A DNA stretch of 36,742 nt from Elusimicrobia bacterium HGW-Elusimicrobia-3 (GTDB taxonomy: Bacteria; Elusimicrobiota; Elusimicrobia; Elusimicrobiales; UBA9959), in contig PHAL01000024.1 in assembly GCA_002840355.1 (NCBI GenBank), forward strand, positions 1 through 36,742, read 5' to 3'. Both the position numbers and the translations under genes were made by a program. The number at the start of each line of letters is the position of its first letter. Within the stretch, counting starts at the first letter, position 1. The notes beneath the pieces were generated by a model that ran no database searches, was not told where the DNA came from, and saw only the letters and a program-made list of their open reading frames with translations. Of this stretch, positions 29,727 through 36,742 are shown in pieces.

Positions 29727-30416
29727 CTATTCGTGGAAGCGCTGGTCCGCCGCCTCCCACTCTATGGCGTTCATGAAGGCCTCTATGTACTTCGCCCTTT
29801 CCAGCCGGTAGTCGGTAAGATAGGCGTGCTCGAACACGTCCATCACCAGCAGCGGCACGCAGCCGGCCAGCTGCCCGCCGTCGTGCTCGTTCACCCAGGC
29901 GTTGAACAGCCGCCCGGAGACCTTGTCCTTGTAGAGCACCGCCCAGCCTATGCCGCGCATGGCGCCGGTGGCCGTAAAGTCCTTCTTCCAGGCTTCGAAG
30001 CTGCCGAAACCTTCCTGTATCGCCTTGAGCACGTGGCTGTCCATCCTCGGCGTGCCGGCGCCGCCCAGGTTGCCGAAGTAGAGTTCGTGCAGCCGCATGC
30101 CGCCGAACTCCCAGCCAAAGCGCCGCTTAAGTTCGGCGTATTCCGGAGTGCGCTCCTTGCCGTCGGCCAGCAGCGCCGAGAGCTTCTCCGACAACGCATT
30201 GACGTTGGTGACGTAGCCCTGGTAGAGCTTCACGTGGTCGGCTATCAGCTTTTCGCTGAAGCCGGGCATCCCGGCAAGGCCCGGGTATCCGATTGCTTTG
30301 TAACCCTGTATGGTAAGCTGCATTTTCCCCCCTTTGTCCGCGTTCTGCTGGGCGTTCACGGCGAGCGCGGCCGCTACGCTCGCTATTAAAGCATACGCTA
30401 CGATGGTCTTTTTCAT
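29727..30416 (-). CDS. secreted Fe/Mn-family superoxide dismutase
   Basis: Converts superoxide to oxygen and peroxide. The 229-residue protein has an N-terminal signal peptide (MKKTIVAYALIASVAAALAV, then NAQ), so it acts outside the cytoplasm, unlike most Fe/Mn enzymes. Metal ligands are H61 in ADHVKLYQGYV, H110 in MRLHELYFGN, D193 and H197 in DVFEHAYLTDY. Aligned rigidly with E. coli FeSOD, H61 is one place off the first ligand, as in a divergent clade with HxKLYxGYV. AAGGAGAAGAT precedes the ATG. It sits between korB and the radical SAM gene. Confidence 0.9.
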   Translation of the reverse strand: MKKTIVAYALIASVAAALAVNAQQNADKGGKMQLTIQGYKAIGYPGLAGMPGFSEKLIADHVKLYQGYVTNVNALSEKLSALLADGKERTPEYAELKRRFGWEFGGMRLHELYFGNLGGAGTPRMDSHVLKAIQEGFGSFEAWKKDFTATGAMRGIGWAVLYKDKVSGRLFNAWVNEHDGGQLAGCVPLLVMDVFEHAYLTDYRLERAKYIEAFMNAIEWEAADQRFHE

Positions 30417-30435
30417 CTATCTTCTCCTTGTCGTG

Positions 30436-31284
30436 CTACCTGAAGTCCGCCAGCAGCGGGGCAATGTCGACGGCTGAAATATCGGCGCCGGCCAGCGGCG
30501 GCAGGGCGTCCAGGCCGCTGAGCTCGCCGTAGTCGGGCCGGGGCTTGCTGTAGATGACGCCTATGGGCAGGCGGTCGCGTTGTTCAGCGAGCGCCAGCGC
30601 GGCGGCCTTGCTGGCGGAGTCATGCTCCGGCCCTACCTTGTATACCCGCTTGCCGTACCAGTCGAAAGTGTTCAGCTTATTGAAAGAGATGCAGGGCTGC
30701 AGCACGTCTATAAGCGAGAAGCCCTTGTGGGCTATCCCGGCCAGTATCAGGTCTGCCAGATGCTCTTTCTCCGCCGCGTAGCCGCGCGCCACGAAACCGC
30801 AGCCCAGCGCCAGCGCGGTCTCGAGCGGCGGGAAGGGGGCCAGGATCACCCCGCCGGGCTGTATCTTGGTCCGCATGCCGGGCTCGGACGTGGGCGAGGC
30901 CTGGCCCTTGGTCAGGCCGTAGATCTGGTTGTCGTGGACTATCACCGTGATGTCCGAGTTTCGCCGGATATTGTGGATGAAGTGGTTGCCCCCCTCGCCG
31001 TAGCAGTCCCCGTCGCCGGTGGTGACTATCACCGTCAGTTCCCGGTTGGCTATCTTCGCCGCGGCCGCGGCGGGCAGCGCCCGGCCGTGCAGGCCGTTGA
31101 AGAAGTTGGCCTTGATGTAATGCGGCATCTTGGCCGCCTGGCCTATGCCCGAGACCAGCAGCAGCTCCTGCGGCTTCCTGCCCAGTTTCACCAGCGCGGT
31201 CTTGAGCGCGGCCTGTATGCCGAAGTTGCCGCAGCCGGGGCACCAGGCCACCGGGTCGGTCGAGTTGAAATCCTTTAATTCCAT
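30436..31284 (-). CDS. korB: 2-oxoacid:ferredoxin oxidoreductase, beta subunit
   Basis: The thiamine-diphosphate subunit that decarboxylates a 2-oxoacid and passes electrons to ferredoxin. The 282-residue protein starts MELKDFNSTDPVAWCPGCG, with cluster cysteines C15 and C18, then the ThDP/Mg motif GDGDCYGEGGNHFIHNIRRN, NQIYGLTKGQASPTS and the cysteine in VLQPCISFNKLN. The ATG overlaps the last base of the alpha-subunit stop (TGATG). An open frame extends upstream but is the alpha gene in another frame. 2-oxoglutarate or a branched/general 2-oxoacid is the likely substrate; pyruvate is possible. Confidence 0.93.
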   Translation of the reverse strand: MELKDFNSTDPVAWCPGCGNFGIQAALKTALVKLGRKPQELLLVSGIGQAAKMPHYIKANFFNGLHGRALPAAAAAKIANRELTVIVTTGDGDCYGEGGNHFIHNIRRNSDITVIVHDNQIYGLTKGQASPTSEPGMRTKIQPGGVILAPFPPLETALALGCGFVARGYAAEKEHLADLILAGIAHKGFSLIDVLQPCISFNKLNTFDWYGKRVYKVGPEHDSASKAAALALAEQRDRLPIGVIYSKPRPDYGELSGLDALPPLAGADISAVDIAPLLADFR

Positions 31285-32978
31285 CAGTCCCCCCTTTCCA
31301 GCGCGGCCGTCACTTCGTCCACCGTGAATGGGCGCCCGTCGTATTTCAGCACCGAACCGGTGACTTCCAGGCCCGTTTCGCGGCGCAGCAGCCGGGCCAG
31401 CTGGCCGGTGGCGTTGTTCTCCACGGTCAGCACCCGCACCGCGCCCTGAAGCCCGGCCAGCGCGGCCTGCGCCGGCAAGGGCCAGACCTGCGGAAAATGC
31501 ACGAAGCCCGCGTCCCTGACGGCGGCGCAGGCGTCGCGCAGCACGCCCAGCGTGGAGCCGAAGCCGCAGAGCATGGTCTTCGCGCCCGGGTTCACTATCG
31601 TCGGCGTCAGCGCTTCTTTGGCCAGGCCGGCGAGTTTTAGGTGCAGGCGCTTGCCCGTCATCTTGACGCGGACCTCCGCGAGTTCCGTGATATGTCCCTC
31701 GGGGCCGTGCTCGTCGCTGTCGGCCGCGGCCAGCGGGCCAGGGCGTCCCGGCACTGGCCGCGGCGAGACGCCGTCGGCGGCGTAGGCATAGCGGTCCGCC
31801 GGCGCGTCGGCGCCGGACCTTAAGAGCCTGCCCCGGTCCGGGGGCTCCGCGGCCTGGTCCGGGAAGGCGATATTGGTGAAAGATTCGGCCAGGTGCTGGT
31901 CGGACATGATCAGCGCGGGTACCTGCCAGCGCTCGGCGGTGTTGAAAGCGCGCTTGGCCGCCAGGAAACATTCCTCCGGCGAGCCAGGCGTATAGACGGC
32001 GCGCGCGAACTCGCCGTGCCCGGCGTGCAGGACGAACTCCAGGTCCTCCTGCGCGGTGCGCGTCGGAAAACCCGTAGCCGGCCCCGGCCGCATCACCACG
32101 GCCAGCACCAGCGGGGTTTCGGTCATCGCGGCCAGGCTGACGCCCTCGCACATCAGCGCGAAGCCGCCGCCGGAACTGGCGGTCATGGAGCGCACGCCGG
32201 CATAAGCCGCGCCCACGGCCATGTTCACCGCCGCTATCTCGTCCTCGGCCTGCTCCACTATTATGCCGAACCTGGCGGCGTAGTCCGCCACGGTGTTCAT
32301 AACTCCGGTGGAGGGCGACATGGGATAAGCGGTATAGAATTTGCAGCCGGCCGAGATCGCGCCCAGCGCCAGTGTTTCGCTGCCGGCCAGCAGGCAGTCG
32401 CAGCCGTGCGGCACGGCGTCTACCCTGGCCAGGCGCTCTTTGATATGCCCGGAGACGTAATCGTACCCCTTGCGGGCGGCTGCCGCGTTCTTCTCGGCCG
32501 TCTCGCCGCCTTTGGCCGAAAACTCCCGCCGCGCGGCTTTAGCGGCGTCGTCGAAACTTTCACCGGTAAGCGCGGCTACCGCGCCCAGCGCGACAGAGTT
32601 GGCGTATATGGTCCCGCCCGCCTCCTGCGCCAGCGCGTACAGCGGAACGTCCACCCATCTTTCCCGGAGTTCCACTATGCCGTATTTCTGCTTATCCAGC
32701 ACCATCAGCCCCCCGGGCGCCAGCTCCGCCTGATTGGCCGCCACCGCGTCCTTATCGAGGGCGACTATGAGGTCGCATTTCTCCCTCGGAGAATGCACCG
32801 GCACCGCCGCGGCGCGCACCTGGAAGAAATTGGTGCCGCCCCGGATGCGGGACATGTAGTCCTGTATGGCGAAGATGTGCCTGCCGCTGTCTTTGTACAT
32901 GCGGCATAGCATCATCCCGGCGGACACTACGCCCTGCCCGGCCTCGCCGGAAATACGTACGTTGATCTCTAGGCTCAT
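31284..32978 (-). CDS. korA: 2-oxoacid:ferredoxin oxidoreductase, fused gamma-alpha subunit
   Basis: A 564-residue fusion. Residues 1-~185 are the gamma domain (INVRISGEAGQGVVSAGMML and YMSRIRGGTNFFQVR). From ~205 the alpha domain follows with ALGAISAGCKFYTAYPMSPST, then VEQAEDEIAAVNMAVGAAYAG and MTASSGGGFALMCEG. Such gamma-alpha fusions are common in KorA-type enzymes. A separate ferredoxin-like delta subunit is not encoded here. The start overlaps the pgl stop as ATGA, so this enzyme is made in one operon with the oxidative pentose phosphate genes. Ser replaces Thr in the usual YPITPS motif region (YPMSPS). Confidence 0.93.
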   Translation of the reverse strand: MSLEINVRISGEAGQGVVSAGMMLCRMYKDSGRHIFAIQDYMSRIRGGTNFFQVRAAAVPVHSPREKCDLIVALDKDAVAANQAELAPGGLMVLDKQKYGIVELRERWVDVPLYALAQEAGGTIYANSVALGAVAALTGESFDDAAKAARREFSAKGGETAEKNAAAARKGYDYVSGHIKERLARVDAVPHGCDCLLAGSETLALGAISAGCKFYTAYPMSPSTGVMNTVADYAARFGIIVEQAEDEIAAVNMAVGAAYAGVRSMTASSGGGFALMCEGVSLAAMTETPLVLAVVMRPGPATGFPTRTAQEDLEFVLHAGHGEFARAVYTPGSPEECFLAAKRAFNTAERWQVPALIMSDQHLAESFTNIAFPDQAAEPPDRGRLLRSGADAPADRYAYAADGVSPRPVPGRPGPLAAADSDEHGPEGHITELAEVRVKMTGKRLHLKLAGLAKEALTPTIVNPGAKTMLCGFGSTLGVLRDACAAVRDAGFVHFPQVWPLPAQAALAGLQGAVRVLTVENNATGQLARLLRRETGLEVTGSVLKYDGRPFTVDEVTAALERGD

Positions 32979-33697
32979 TTTTTCCTCCGCGCCGGCCGCT
33001 GTCGCGCCGGGCTTTCGTCCGAGTAAAGCAGGTAAAGCTCGCCGTGCGGGCGCAGCCGCCCGGCCGGCAGCGCCGCGTCGCCGGCGGCGGCCCTGGCGAA
33101 GACCGCTTTTTTAGCCCGCCCAATAGCCATCAGCGCCACCGTCGGGGCCGCATTCAGCGCCGGGAGAGAGAGCGTAATTCTCGAGACCGGCTTTACGCCC
33201 GCCGGCGCCCTGGCCGGCAGCACCGGCCCTGCCGCGGCGCGCAGGGCGGCGGAGCCGGGGAACAAGGAGGCTATATGCCCGTCCTCGCCCAGACCCAGAA
33301 AGACCAGATCCGGTACGCCGGCGCGGCCGGCCAGTTCCTTTATCTCCCGCCCGTAAGCGGCGGCCGCCCGCCGTGGCGGGCCCGGCTTTACCGCGTGCAG
33401 GTTACGGGGCGGTATGGCTATCTTTGAAAAGAAAGACCTGGAGGCCTGGCCGAAATTGGAGGCCGGCGAACCGGGCGGGACCAGGCGCTCGTCGGCCATG
33501 AAAAAATGGACGCGGGACCAGTCCGCCCTAGCGGCGGCCAGGGCCTCGAAGAGCGCCAGCGGTGTCCTGCCGCCGGGCAGGGCGACCAGCAGGGGGCCTT
33601 TCCTTTCGCGCAGGGCTTTGGTCAGCAGCCCGGCGGCGAAGCGCGCCAGCGCTCCTTGCTCGCGGAACCTCTTTATGACGCGCTTTTTCAAAGCCAT
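32975..33697 (-). CDS. pgl: 6-phosphogluconolactonase
   Basis: Hydrolyses 6-phosphogluconolactone, the second step of the oxidative pentose phosphate pathway. The 240-residue protein (ATG at 33697) has LLVALPGGRTPLALFEAL, FFMADERLVPPGSPASNFG and LVFLGLGEDGHIASLFPG, all diagnostic of the NagB-fold lactonase family (DevB). A longer open frame upstream lies inside zwf and is rejected. The start overlaps the zwf stop by 10 bp and the stop overlaps korA as ATGA. Confidence 0.95.
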   Translation of the reverse strand: MALKKRVIKRFREQGALARFAAGLLTKALRERKGPLLVALPGGRTPLALFEALAAARADWSRVHFFMADERLVPPGSPASNFGQASRSFFSKIAIPPRNLHAVKPGPPRRAAAAYGREIKELAGRAGVPDLVFLGLGEDGHIASLFPGSAALRAAAGPVLPARAPAGVKPVSRITLSLPALNAAPTVALMAIGRAKKAVFARAAAGDAALPAGRLRPHGELYLLYSDESPARQRPARRKK

Positions 33698-35169
33698 GCC
33701 CGGCCGTCCTTTTCTATCAGGGCCGCCGCCTGGGCCGGGCCGTCCGAGCCCTCCGGATAAGTGTAAAGCGAGCCGCCGCCGGGGTCCGCCTGCCAGGCCG
33801 CCAGCAGGGGCGAGAGGAATTCCCACATGAACTGCATCTCGAAGACGCTCAGGAACAGCGTCTGGTCGCCGGCCATGGCCTCTATCAGCAGCCGCTCGTA
33901 ATCGGTGGGGGCCGCGGCTTCCTCGGCGTGCTCCCTGTAACCCAGCCGCATGGTCCTGGGCACGAAGCAAAGCTTGGGCCCCGGGTGTTTGGCGATAAGG
34001 GAAAAAGTCATGTCTTCTTCGGGATGGATGTTGAAGGTGAAGACATTGGGGTAGCCGATATCCGTGCCGTGGAATACCCCGTGTTCCGGTTTTTTGTAGA
34101 CCAGGCTGATCTTGGTCCGTTTGGCGCCTGTCTTTTTCCCCGCCCGCACGTAGAACGGCACGCCGCGCCAGCGGTCGTTGTCGACGAAGAACCTGAAGGC
34201 GATAAAAGTTTCCGCGGCCGAGCCCGCGGCCACGCCCGGCTCCCGCCGGTACCCCTCGTACTGCGCCCGCACCGCGCAGGCCGCGGCGGCGGCCCTTTCC
34301 CGCGCAGGGATGCTGCCGAAAAAGCGCAGCTTCTCGGCCTTGAAATCGGTGTCCCTGAACGAGGCCGGCAGGTCCATGGCCGTAATGGCGGCCAGCTGCA
34401 GCAGGTGGCTCATCATGTCCCTGGCCAGGCCCAGGTTCTCGAAAAAACCGGTGCGGCCTTCCAGGCCCAGCGCCTCGAAGACCGTTATCTGCACGTGGTC
34501 TATGCAGCGGCTGTTCCAGGTTTCGTCGAATACGCTGTTGGCGGAGCGCAGCGCCAGGACGTTCTGCACGGTTTCCTTGCCGGTGAAATGGTCTATGCGG
34601 TAGATCTGGCTTTCGTCCGCGCCCTGCTTCAGCCCGGCGTCCACGGCGCAGGCGCGCTCCAGGCTGGCGCCGTAGGGCTTTTCTATAATCAGCCTGGACC
34701 AGCAGGTGCAGTCCCCCGGGTCGGCCAGCAGGCCCGCGTCCCGGATCCCGTCCGTTACCGTGCCGAAGGCCGCGGGCGGGATGGCCAGGTAAAACAGGCG
34801 CTTCTTACTTACGCCGTGCTTCGCGTCCAGCTCGTCGAGGCGGGCCGCCAGGCCGCGGTAGAAGTCAACGCTCGTATAGTCGGCCCGCAGGTACTCCACG
34901 CGGCCGAGAAAATCGGCCAGACAGTCCCCCTCGGCGCTGAGGCCGGCGCGGGCGAGGAGCCCCGTCAGGCGGCTTTCCAGCTCAGGGCGGGTCAGCGCGG
35001 TGCGCGCTATCAGCAGGATGTAGAAATTATGGGGCGCCAGCTTTTTCTGACAGAGGCCGAAGAGCGCCGGCAGGATCTTCTTCCCGGCCAGGTCGCCCGT
35101 GGCGCCGAAGAGAACGAAGCCGCAGTTGTCCGGGCGTGTCTCCTGGCAGAAACCTATAGTGTCGGTCAT
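33688..35169 (-). CDS. zwf: glucose-6-phosphate 1-dehydrogenase
   Basis: Oxidises glucose 6-phosphate to the lactone, first step of the oxidative pentose phosphate pathway. The 493-residue protein has the cofactor loop GATGDLAGKK (22-31), EKPYG (163-167) and the signature RIDHFTGKE (191-199) around the active site. In the cofactor loop GKK replaces the KRK of the Leuconostoc enzyme, so the arginine that contacts the NADP 2'-phosphate there is Lys. Coenzyme preference is therefore open. It lies between gnd and pgl. Confidence 0.97.
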   Translation of the reverse strand: MTDTIGFCQETRPDNCGFVLFGATGDLAGKKILPALFGLCQKKLAPHNFYILLIARTALTRPELESRLTGLLARAGLSAEGDCLADFLGRVEYLRADYTSVDFYRGLAARLDELDAKHGVSKKRLFYLAIPPAAFGTVTDGIRDAGLLADPGDCTCWSRLIIEKPYGASLERACAVDAGLKQGADESQIYRIDHFTGKETVQNVLALRSANSVFDETWNSRCIDHVQITVFEALGLEGRTGFFENLGLARDMMSHLLQLAAITAMDLPASFRDTDFKAEKLRFFGSIPARERAAAAACAVRAQYEGYRREPGVAAGSAAETFIAFRFFVDNDRWRGVPFYVRAGKKTGAKRTKISLVYKKPEHGVFHGTDIGYPNVFTFNIHPEEDMTFSLIAKHPGPKLCFVPRTMRLGYREHAEEAAAPTDYERLLIEAMAGDQTLFLSVFEMQFMWEFLSPLLAAWQADPGGGSLYTYPEGSDGPAQAAALIEKDGRAWL

Positions 35170-35200
35170 TGGCGTAGGGTGGCCCGCAGCCGCGGGCCCT

Positions 35201-36103
35201 TTATTCTTTAGCCGCCGCGTGCCCGCCGAACTCGCGGCGGAGCGCCGCGGTCAGGCGGTCGCTGAAGCTGCTCTTTGCCCGGGAACTGAAGCGCCTGAAC
35301 AGCGCGGCTGAAATGGCGGGCAGCGGCACTCCGAGGCGCACACCCTCTTCTACCGCCCACCGCCCTTCTCCGGAGTCGCCCACGCGCCCGGCTACCTGCT
35401 CCAGCCCGGGGTCCTTCCGAAAGGCCCCCTGCGCCAGTTCCAGCAGCCAGGAGCGGATTACGCTGCCCCGGTTCCAGAGCCCCGCCACGGCCGCCAGGTC
35501 GGCGCCGCCGTAAGGCGAGGCCTTCAGCAGCTCGAAGCCCTCGGCATAGGCTTCCATCAGGCCGTACTCTATGCCGTTGTGCACCATTTTCAGGAAATGA
35601 CCCGCGCCGGCCGGCCCGCAATGCAGGCAGCCGCCGGGCTGGCAGAGCGCTTTGAGGAACGGCTCCGCCCTCCTATAAGCCGGCTTTGTGCCCCCGGCCA
35701 TTATGCAGTAGCCTTCTGCGAGGCCCCAGATGCCGCCGGAAACCCCGGCGTCGAGGAACTCCACGCCGCGGGCCGCGGCTTCTTTGGCGTGCCGCAGCGC
35801 TTCTTTCCACTCGGAGTTGCCACCGTCTACGATCATGTCCCCGGGCCCGAGCAGCGGCAGCAGGCTTTGGAAAATAGTTTCGGTAACTTCGCCGGCTGGC
35901 AGCATCAGCCAGACTATGCGTGGGGCCTCCAGCGCGGCCACCGCTTCGGCCAGGGTGCCGGCCGCTACCGCGCCTTTGGCGGCCAGTGCGTCGGCTTTTT
36001 CCGGGGTGCGGTTCCACACTACGGGCTTTATCCCGTTGGCGATCAGGCGCAGCGCCATATTGGCGCCCATCCGGCCCAGGCCGGCGATAGCGATTGAGTT
36101 CAT
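35201..36103 (-). CDS. gnd: 6-phosphogluconate dehydrogenase, short (GndA/YqeC) type
   Basis: Decarboxylates 6-phosphogluconate to ribulose 5-phosphate. At 300 residues it is the short form (classical Gnd is ~470). The Rossmann loop GLGRMGANMALRL (8-20), DGGNSEWKEALRHA, the DAGVSGGIWGLAEGY substrate region and the catalytic KMVHNGIEYGLMEAYAEG segment are present. NRT at 31-33, after the second strand, is the residue set associated with NADP binding in this superfamily; many short Gnd enzymes use NAD instead. GGGGGAG precedes the ATG. It is the first gene of the long minus-strand directon. Confidence 0.95.
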   Translation of the reverse strand: MNSIAIAGLGRMGANMALRLIANGIKPVVWNRTPEKADALAAKGAVAAGTLAEAVAALEAPRIVWLMLPAGEVTETIFQSLLPLLGPGDMIVDGGNSEWKEALRHAKEAAARGVEFLDAGVSGGIWGLAEGYCIMAGGTKPAYRRAEPFLKALCQPGGCLHCGPAGAGHFLKMVHNGIEYGLMEAYAEGFELLKASPYGGADLAAVAGLWNRGSVIRSWLLELAQGAFRKDPGLEQVAGRVGDSGEGRWAVEEGVRLGVPLPAISAALFRRFSSRAKSSFSDRLTAALRREFGGHAAAKE

Positions 36104-36156
36104 TGTCTCCCCCTACACTGATTAGAGTAAAAGCGCCGTCTGCTGTCATATCCGGA

Positions 36157-36185
36157 ATTATACGCGGTTGACTGCGCGGGGTTAA
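36157..36185 (-). promoter_or_regulatory. candidate promoter of the gnd-zwf-pgl-kor operon
   Basis: On the minus strand TTAACC (36185-36180), a 17-base spacer and a perfect TATAAT (36162-36157). Transcription would start near 36150, ~47 bases before the gnd ATG. It overlaps the candidate wrbA promoter on the other strand. Confidence 0.5.
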
Positions 36186-36196
36186 AGGTATAGCAT
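36168..36196 (+). promoter_or_regulatory. candidate promoter of the WrbA-like gene
   Basis: TTGACT (36168-36173), a 17-base spacer and TAGCAT (36191-36196). Start of transcription near 36203 leaves a short leader with TAAGGGGGC before the ATG at 36226. Its -35 lies between the -10 and -35 of the divergent gnd promoter, so the two could be mutually exclusive. Confidence 0.4.
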
Positions 36197-36225
36197 TGCC
36201 CCAAGGTTAGCGCTAAGGGGGCAAA

Positions 36226-36742
36226 ATGAAAATATTGCTGGTTTATTATTCCATGTACGGCCATGTCTACGAGCTGGTCAAGGCCGCCGCCGAAGGCGCC
36301 AAGGGCGTTGCGGGCGCCGAGGTGGTCATCAAGCGCGTGCCCGAAACGCTGCCGGCCGAAGTGCTGGGCAAGATGGGCGCGCTCGACGCGCAGAAGGCGC
36401 AGGCGGCGGTCCCCGTCTGCACTCCGGAGGACCTGCCCTCGGCCGATGCCATAATCTTCGGCACGCCCACGCGCTTCGGCAATATGTGCGGGCAGATGCG
36501 GCAGTTCCTGGATTCCACCGGCGGCCTGTGGGCGAAGGGCGCGCTGGTGGGCAAGGTCGGCGGCGTGCTGACCAGTGCGGCTACCCAGCACGGCGGGCAG
36601 GAGTCCACCATACTCTCTTTCCACACCACGCTGCTGCATCACGGCATGGTGATAGCCGGCCTGCCTTACACCTACCAGGGCCAGATGGACATCAAGGAGA
36701 TGACCGGCGGCTCGCCTTACGGCGCCAGCACCATCGCCGGCG
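36226..36742 (+). CDS. wrbA: WrbA-type NAD(P)H:quinone oxidoreductase (3' end missing)
   Basis: A flavodoxin-like, FMN-binding enzyme that reduces quinones by two electrons and so avoids semiquinone radicals. 172 residues are visible before the window ends. The FMN phosphate loop [13 protein letters not shown], the [18 protein letters not shown] segment and [13 protein letters not shown] then [11 protein letters not shown] are characteristic of WrbA. AGGGGG lies five bases before the ATG. It is divergent from gnd; NADPH made by that operon is its possible reductant. Confidence 0.96.
   Translation, partial: MKILLVYYSMYGHVYELVKAAAEGAKGVAGAEVVIKRVPETLPAEVLGKMGALDAQKAQAAVPVCTPEDLPSADAIIFGTPTRFGNMCGQMRQFLDSTGGLWAKGALVGKVGGVLTSAATQHGGQESTILSFHTTLLHHGMVIAGLPYTYQGQMDIKEMTGGSPYGASTIAG

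Noticed and set aside
29727-30416. The superoxide dismutase as a broken gene, because Asp stands at the first ligand position in a rigid alignment
   Set aside because: A histidine is one residue away and the remaining three ligands are intact, which fits a divergent but functional clade.
1-36742. CRISPR array, tRNA or rRNA genes, prophage or intact insertion sequence
   Set aside because: I saw no regularly spaced repeats, no rRNA-like or cloverleaf sequences in the short gaps, and no phage or transposase genes.

Overview
The window is a densely packed, GC-rich bacterial chromosome segment with 44 protein-coding genes that I can support, two of them cut by the window edges. I see no tRNA, rRNA, CRISPR array, intact transposase or prophage. 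A PorV/PorQ-type outer-membrane barrel, a secreted superoxide dismutase, pilin-like sequence in a secreted protein and N-formyl initiation genes point to a diderm bacterium. The mix of PorV, fused 2-oxoacid:ferredoxin oxidoreductase, PASTA protein and pseudopilin-like sequence resembles Elusimicrobiota. That placement is an inference; a marker-gene tree of S16, L19 and TrmD would settle it.

Layout. (1) 1-3106: the end of a PorV barrel fused to a CsgG/LpoB-like domain converges on a minus-strand operon of a BadF-type kinase, an inositol monophosphatase and a small membrane protein. (2) 3167-5691: a PTS EIIA-like protein and an APC permease with a C-terminal USP-like domain. (3) 5711-9308: def, fmt, a PASTA protein, rpe and a lone receiver protein. 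(4) 9423-12144: rpsP-khpA-trmD-rplS-rnhB-yraN, without the rimM that usually sits before trmD. (5) 12170-14973: a nucleoside salvage operon (purine nucleoside phosphorylase, pyrimidine nucleoside phosphorylase, uracil phosphoribosyltransferase), followed by a ~164-bp MITE-like element with perfect 13-bp terminal inverted repeats and a strong bidirectional terminator. (6) 15206-17479: a CRP/FNR regulator with an FNR-like cysteine cluster, divergent from a polysaccharide flippase. (7) 17530-23012, minus strand: surE, a secreted protein, a membrane protein, a CoA-binding protein, pcm, an alpha/beta hydrolase and an ABC-2 exporter pair, nearly all coupled. (8) 23097-36103, minus strand: gnd-zwf-pgl-korA-korB, a secreted Fe/Mn superoxide dismutase, a B12-binding radical SAM enzyme, a type III polyketide synthase, a membrane-embedded spermidine-synthase-like protein, a tandem PRC-barrel protein, an 87-aa unknown and a receiver protein. 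(9) 36226-end: a divergent WrbA-type flavoprotein.

How the genes work together. Region 8 starts with the oxidative pentose phosphate pathway, which makes NADPH, joined to a ferredoxin-reducing 2-oxoacid oxidoreductase. It continues through a superoxide dismutase into a translationally coupled radical SAM / type III PKS pair, the best candidate here for an undescribed biosynthetic locus. Several genes that start transcription units (3167, 3688, 16022, 27103 minus) lack a Shine-Dalgarno sequence and have a -10-like box 6-16 nt before the start codon, which suggests leaderless or near-leaderless mRNAs. Most, but not all, internal operon genes have clear AGGAG-type sites or ATGA/GTGA overlaps.
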